From: Bacillus aerolatus | GTDB taxonomy: Bacteria > Bacillota > Bacilli > Bacillales > Domibacillaceae | Direction of reading: 5' to 3' | Length of the DNA: 64,000 nucleotides | Assembly: GCF_009183655.1 (NCBI RefSeq) | Contig: NZ_WEIO01000008.1 | Coordinates: forward strand, 124,001 to 188,000 | Part shown: positions 60,434 to 64,000 of the stretch, piece by piece | Numbering within the stretch: position 1 is the first letter of the stretch | Layout of the letters: each line of letters starts with the position of its first letter | Position numbers and translations under genes: made by a program | Notes under the pieces: generated by a model | What the model saw: only the letters and a program-made list of their open reading frames with translations | Told to the model about the DNA's origin: nothing | Database searches by the model: none

Positions 60434-61426
60434 ATGAATTTTGCAGCGTTACCTAAAATTGAACTTCATTGCCATTTAGATGGCAGTCTCAGACCTGAAA
60501 CAATAATTGATATAGCAAAGAGAGAGGACATTAGTATACCTTCTTTTGATATTGAAGAGGTCCAGAAAGAAATCACGGCTCCAGTAGAATGTGAATCTCT
60601 TGATGAATATTTGAAAAAATTCGCAATCCCCAATTTAGTCATGCAGTCAAAGGAGAATCTAAGAAGAATTGCCTTTGAGCTTCTTCAAGATGCTGCACAG
60701 GAAAATGTGAAATATATGGAGGTTAGATTTGCTCCTTTACTTCACACTAGAGAGGGTTTAGATGTAGAAGAAATAATCCAAAGCGTCTTAGATGGAATAA
60801 AGGATGCCGAAGGTCAATACGATATAAAAGGAAATTTAATACTTTCATGTATGAGAACAATGTCTGTAGATAGCGCTTTTGAGGTCGTAGAAAAGGGGAA
60901 AAAATTCCTCGGAAAGGGAGTCGTTGCTATAGATTTATGTGCATCTGAAGAGGAAGGGTTTTGTGGAAACTTCGTAGAACCTATAAAATTAGCTAGAGAA
61001 TATGGTTATAGAGTAACTATTCATGCTGGTGAAACAGGAATAGGCAAAAATGTGCTGGAAGCCGTTAAACTTTTGGGGGCTGAAAGAATTGGACATGGAG
61101 TATTTATTAAGGATTGCGATGAAGCATATAGAATAGTTAAGGAGCAACAAATTGTGCTTGAAATGTGTCCGACAAGTAACGTCCAAACAAAAGCAGTGAA
61201 TAATTTTCGTGAACATCCGATCTATAATTTTCACAAGGATGGTATAAAAGTAACAGTTAATACGGATAACAGAACGGTGTCAGCTACAAATATGGTGAAT
61301 GAATGCAATATAGTATTTAAAGAATTTAATATTAGTTTTGAAGATTATAAACAAATTTATTTTAATAGTGTTGAAGCATGCTTTGCAGATTTAGAGACAA
61401 AGGAAATGCTGAAAAAGTATATATAA
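60434..61426 (+). CDS. add: Adenosine deaminase
   Basis: 330 aa metal-dependent amidohydrolase: zinc ligands H12 and H14 (ELHCHLDGSL), HAGETG, RIGHGVF, and MCPTSNVQT. The final motif is VNTDNRTVS, with Asn in place of the second Asp of the textbook NTDDP motif; this form also occurs in other Firmicutes. It converts adenosine to inosine plus ammonia in purine salvage. AGGAGG lies 8 nt before the ATG. It sits directly behind the adenine riboswitch and is monocistronic. Confidence 0.93.
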   Translation: MNFAALPKIELHCHLDGSLRPETIIDIAKREDISIPSFDIEEVQKEITAPVECESLDEYLKKFAIPNLVMQSKENLRRIAFELLQDAAQENVKYMEVRFAPLLHTREGLDVEEIIQSVLDGIKDAEGQYDIKGNLILSCMRTMSVDSAFEVVEKGKKFLGKGVVAIDLCASEEEGFCGNFVEPIKLAREYGYRVTIHAGETGIGKNVLEAVKLLGAERIGHGVFIKDCDEAYRIVKEQQIVLEMCPTSNVQTKAVNNFREHPIYNFHKDGIKVTVNTDNRTVSATNMVNECNIVFKEFNISFEDYKQIYFNSVEACFADLETKEMLKKYI

Positions 61427-61436
61427 TGGAAATATT

Positions 61437-61479
61437 AAGCTGCCTAAATCCAGTAAGTAAGGGGATAGGCAGCTTTTTT
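61437..61479 (+). terminator. Terminator of add
   Basis: Stem AAGCTGCCTA / TAGGCAGCTT with a 20-nt loop followed by TTTTTAGG. Confidence 0.8.
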
Positions 61480-61901
61480 AGGCACTAATCCAATATAAAA
61501 CCCACAGCGTCCTTAGCAGCAGCCAACGACATTGTGTAATGATTTAAACCTTTTAAATTGCTTTTATCACATTCTTAACAAAGTCAGCAGGATTTTTTTG
61601 CTTGCTGTGTAAAAGAAATCAAGCTTTCCGATTCGGATAGTATAAAGATCTATACTTACTCCATTAAAGCGCCCTTCGTGGAAAAGCCCCTTTAGTAATC
61701 CCAACTATTATCATTATCAAAATCTCTGTCTACTCCGCCACTTTTAAATTGCATATCATAATCATCTGGATAACTATTGTACTCGTTGAAGTAATTTTGA
61801 TAGCTTAATATTTATTTATATTAGTTTTACATTAAATCAATATTATTTACACATTGAATTGGTATAATTCGTGAGGAATACATATACGAGGGAGAGACAA
61901 C
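61480..61901. other. Intergenic region with a possible gene remnant
   Basis: A minus-strand frame at 61692-61814 reads YQNYFNEYNSYPDDYDMQFK and then SGGVDRDFDNDNSWDY before a stop, a composition typical of a real protein C-terminus, but there is no start codon or ribosome site upstream. It could be the end of a lost gene. Nothing else recognised. Confidence 0.4.
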
Positions 61902-63878
61902 ATGAAGAACAATTTTTTACGCAGGATAGCAATTTCATCATTTGCTTCGTTAATAGTTGTTGGTAGTTCACTTCCAATAACAGGGGCAGTTGCAAAAGAA
62001 AAGGTAGTCCAAGAAAATTCAGAATCAAAATTACGTGAACCTGAAACAGGATTCCGTGTATTACCATATTTACAATCTCCAACTAGTACTTCTATGACTA
62101 TCAGCTGGGTATCAGAGTTAAATGAACCTGGCAGAGTAATAGTAAATGGTCCAGGGATAAAGGCTAAAAAAGTGACTTCTACCCCGCATTACATGGAATT
62201 AATGGAGTATACAGAAAAAGAATTAGCACAAAAATTCACTTATAACAGCGGCAATGGTGTAGTAGAAACGATTCCACAAGGCTCATGGTTAGAATCAAAT
62301 TCAAACTATAAACATTCTGTAACAATTGATGGGTTAAAACCAAATTCAAAATATAATATTATAATAAAACAAGGAAAAGAAACCCATACTTCTAAATTCG
62401 AAACTTTTCCGGATCGTGAAAATTGGGATGAATTATCATTAATTGCCTTTTCGGATACTGAAACAGAACCCTTTGGGGCTTTAGAACATCGTGAGTGGGA
62501 ATTGCCTACAGTTAATCCTTATGCTCCAGGTTCAGAGGAACGTCCTGGTAAAGGATCTGCTTTTGATAAAAAATATGGCAATCTAGCACGCAATGGTATG
62601 TTTTTAGTACGTTATCCACTCGATCAACAAACTGCATTAAATGAAAACTTAGCTCATATTGAAGCGGCTGACCCAGATGCGTTACTTATTGCTGGTGATT
62701 TATCACAAGGTGCAGGATACCAACCTGCCTGGGATGAATTTTGGCGGCACTTTGCAGGTGAATATACAGATTTAGCTACGCACACGCCATTACTACCTGC
62801 TTTAGGAAACTGGGAAACTTATGCAGCCATTAATGGCGGATATGGTAGTGAAGAAGATCGTACACCAGCAGTCATTTCCCGTAATAAGTACCATGAGTAC
62901 TTCGATACTCCTGGTGATGCGGAAAATCCTCAGTATAAAGATTCATATTACCGAACAGATATTGGTCCGATTACATTATTAACATTGGATTCAACCAATG
63001 GAATTCCAGATGAATCAACCAAAACAAAAACTTATACAGGTACAGTATACAGTGAAGATGACTCTGCATTAAACGAATCAGTATGGGCAGAACAAGGTGT
63101 GGACGGTGATCCGTACATTACGACAGATACACAAGGTGAATTTACAGCTGAATCTTATAATAATGCTTACACAGAGGTTTTCAAAGGAACAACAACCGAA
63201 GATTCAGACTTACCAAACTTTAATCCAGGTACTGAGCAATACAAGTGGGCAGAAGAACAATTAAAAGAGGCACGTGAAAAAGGGCAAATCATTCTAGTGC
63301 AATTCCACCATTCCGCTTATTCAAGTGGTGTTCATGGTACGCCTCCAAATCATGAAAAAGCAGACAACCAATCTGGTGTGGCAATGCGTGTCTATTCACC
63401 TATGTTTGAAAAATATGGTGTAGCTTCTGTTATTTCTGGACATGATGAAATGTTTGAACGTAGCTGGGTAGATTTGGATGGGGATGGCCAAGGTTTCCAT
63501 TCTTATGACGTTGGTGTAGCTGCTGACGGTTTACGTGGAGAAAAGACGATGAAAGATGAAAATGGTAAACTTGTGCCTCAAAACTATAATACTTACTCTC
63601 AATGGAGTGCCATTCAAGATGAGCCGGAATTTTGGGCTACTAATGAAAATGGAGTAAAGCACTTAATTGATGGTGGTTTACATTACGGACATTTACAAAT
63701 GGACTTCGTAAAAACTTCATATGGTGCGGAATTAACCTTATCACCAGTGTATATTTTCCCAATCCTGGATGATAACTATGACTTAGTTCGTACAGAACGT
63801 CGTGTATATGATGATGTCCAAACGATTTATTTTGATAAGATGGGAAATGTAATACAAAACTTCAAGCCAGAAAATTGA
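61902..63878 (+). CDS. Secreted metallophosphoesterase, purple-acid-phosphatase-like with N-terminal Fn3 domain
   Basis: 658 aa. Signal peptide at ~1-32 (ISSFASLIVVGSSLPITGAVA). Residues ~50-165 match the Fn3-like domain that precedes purple acid phosphatases (RVLPYLQSPTSTSMTISWVSE ... HSVTIDGLKPNSKYNIIIK). The phosphoesterase domain follows with FSDTE, LIAGDLSQGAGY, GNWETYAA in place of GNHE, VQFHHSAYSSG, and SGHDEMFERS in place of GHxH. Metal-site residues are therefore altered at two places relative to the classical pattern. It probably hydrolyses phosphate esters outside the cell. GGGAGAG precedes the ATG. Confidence 0.85.
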   Translation: MKNNFLRRIAISSFASLIVVGSSLPITGAVAKEKVVQENSESKLREPETGFRVLPYLQSPTSTSMTISWVSELNEPGRVIVNGPGIKAKKVTSTPHYMELMEYTEKELAQKFTYNSGNGVVETIPQGSWLESNSNYKHSVTIDGLKPNSKYNIIIKQGKETHTSKFETFPDRENWDELSLIAFSDTETEPFGALEHREWELPTVNPYAPGSEERPGKGSAFDKKYGNLARNGMFLVRYPLDQQTALNENLAHIEAADPDALLIAGDLSQGAGYQPAWDEFWRHFAGEYTDLATHTPLLPALGNWETYAAINGGYGSEEDRTPAVISRNKYHEYFDTPGDAENPQYKDSYYRTDIGPITLLTLDSTNGIPDESTKTKTYTGTVYSEDDSALNESVWAEQGVDGDPYITTDTQGEFTAESYNNAYTEVFKGTTTEDSDLPNFNPGTEQYKWAEEQLKEAREKGQIILVQFHHSAYSSGVHGTPPNHEKADNQSGVAMRVYSPMFEKYGVASVISGHDEMFERSWVDLDGDGQGFHSYDVGVAADGLRGEKTMKDENGKLVPQNYNTYSQWSAIQDEPEFWATNENGVKHLIDGGLHYGHLQMDFVKTSYGAELTLSPVYIFPILDDNYDLVRTERRVYDDVQTIYFDKMGNVIQNFKPEN

Positions 63879-63953
63879 GGCATAATAGTATTATTTAGTA
63901 TGAGTGATTTTCAATTAAAATTATAAAATTAACTATGAGTAACCACATACAAT

Positions 63954-63992
63954 AAAAAACAGCATAGGTTAACCAACCTAATGCTGTTTTTT
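63954..63992 (+). terminator. Terminator of the phosphoesterase gene
   Basis: Stem AAAAAACAGCATAGGTT / AACCTAATGCTGTTTTTT with a 4-nt loop. Confidence 0.9.
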
Positions 63993-64000
63993 AGTTAGTG

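Overview
The window comes from the chromosome of an endospore-forming, low-GC Gram-positive bacterium of the Bacillaceae. It carries cwlJ (spore cortex hydrolase), a YyaC-type spore protein, two SscA/YjcZ-type mini-proteins, a sporulenol-synthase-type squalene-hopene cyclase, the bpsA/bpsB polyketide pair, AGGAGG-type ribosome binding sites and CcpA-type cre sites. No rRNA, tRNA, CRISPR array, insertion sequence or prophage was seen.

0-8 kb: the 3' part of an M20 N-carbamoyl amino-acid hydrolase gene, a PucR regulator, and a degraded malonate/methylmalonate semialdehyde branch. This branch has an intact mmsA, an iron alcohol dehydrogenase with its middle deleted, a clear -24/-12 (sigma-54) promoter, and a CBS-domain sigma-54 activator whose Fis-type DNA-binding domain lies in a separate overlapping ORF. 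7.8-12.4 kb: an amino-acid ABC transporter operon that includes a lysine-dehydrogenase-like enzyme. Its intergenic region holds a perfect cre and a perfect 15-bp inverted repeat, and a GntR regulator is divergent. 12.4-17 kb: chemoreceptor, zinc-ribbon mini-protein, cwlJ, tandem PepSY protein and an orphan gene.

17-35.5 kb is the most interesting part. It is a large catabolic island with two paralogous GntR/FCD regulators and a recurring operator of the form TGGTATA-N3-TATACCA. It encodes a heme-oxygenase-like diiron oxidase with a complete ligand set, two plant-type 2Fe-2S ferredoxins, an aldehyde dehydrogenase of the 2-oxoglutarate-semialdehyde type, a creatininase-fold amidohydrolase, RidA, a NIF3-like protein, an aspartate-dehydrogenase-like enzyme, a ProC-like dehydrogenase, a GlcG/HbpS protein, three other permeases, a split CHR-type transporter and several unknown small proteins. 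I do not recognise the pathway. It looks like oxidative breakdown of a nitrogenous compound under CcpA and GntR control.

35.6-50 kb: spore protein YyaC, a thioesterase, a YisP-like prenyl enzyme, bpsA/bpsB, then an MFS carrier with an ADP-forming CoA ligase pair and an acylating aldehyde dehydrogenase, an arrangement matching sulfoacetate uptake and reduction. A CBO0543-like membrane protein, DUF2515 protein, hopene/sporulenol cyclase and PsiE follow. 50-57.5 kb: mini-proteins, a HAD phosphatase and a decay zone with at least five broken genes (two remnants of an ABM monooxygenase, a deleted MFS carrier, a frameshifted small gene, a TipAS remnant). 57.5-64 kb: secreted penicillin-G-acylase-type amidase, adenosine deaminase behind an adenine-type riboswitch, and a secreted metallophosphatase.

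A further layer is a family of degenerate tandem repeats with a 20-21 nt period in four intergenic regions (30.2, 34.7, 40.5 and 49.5 kb).
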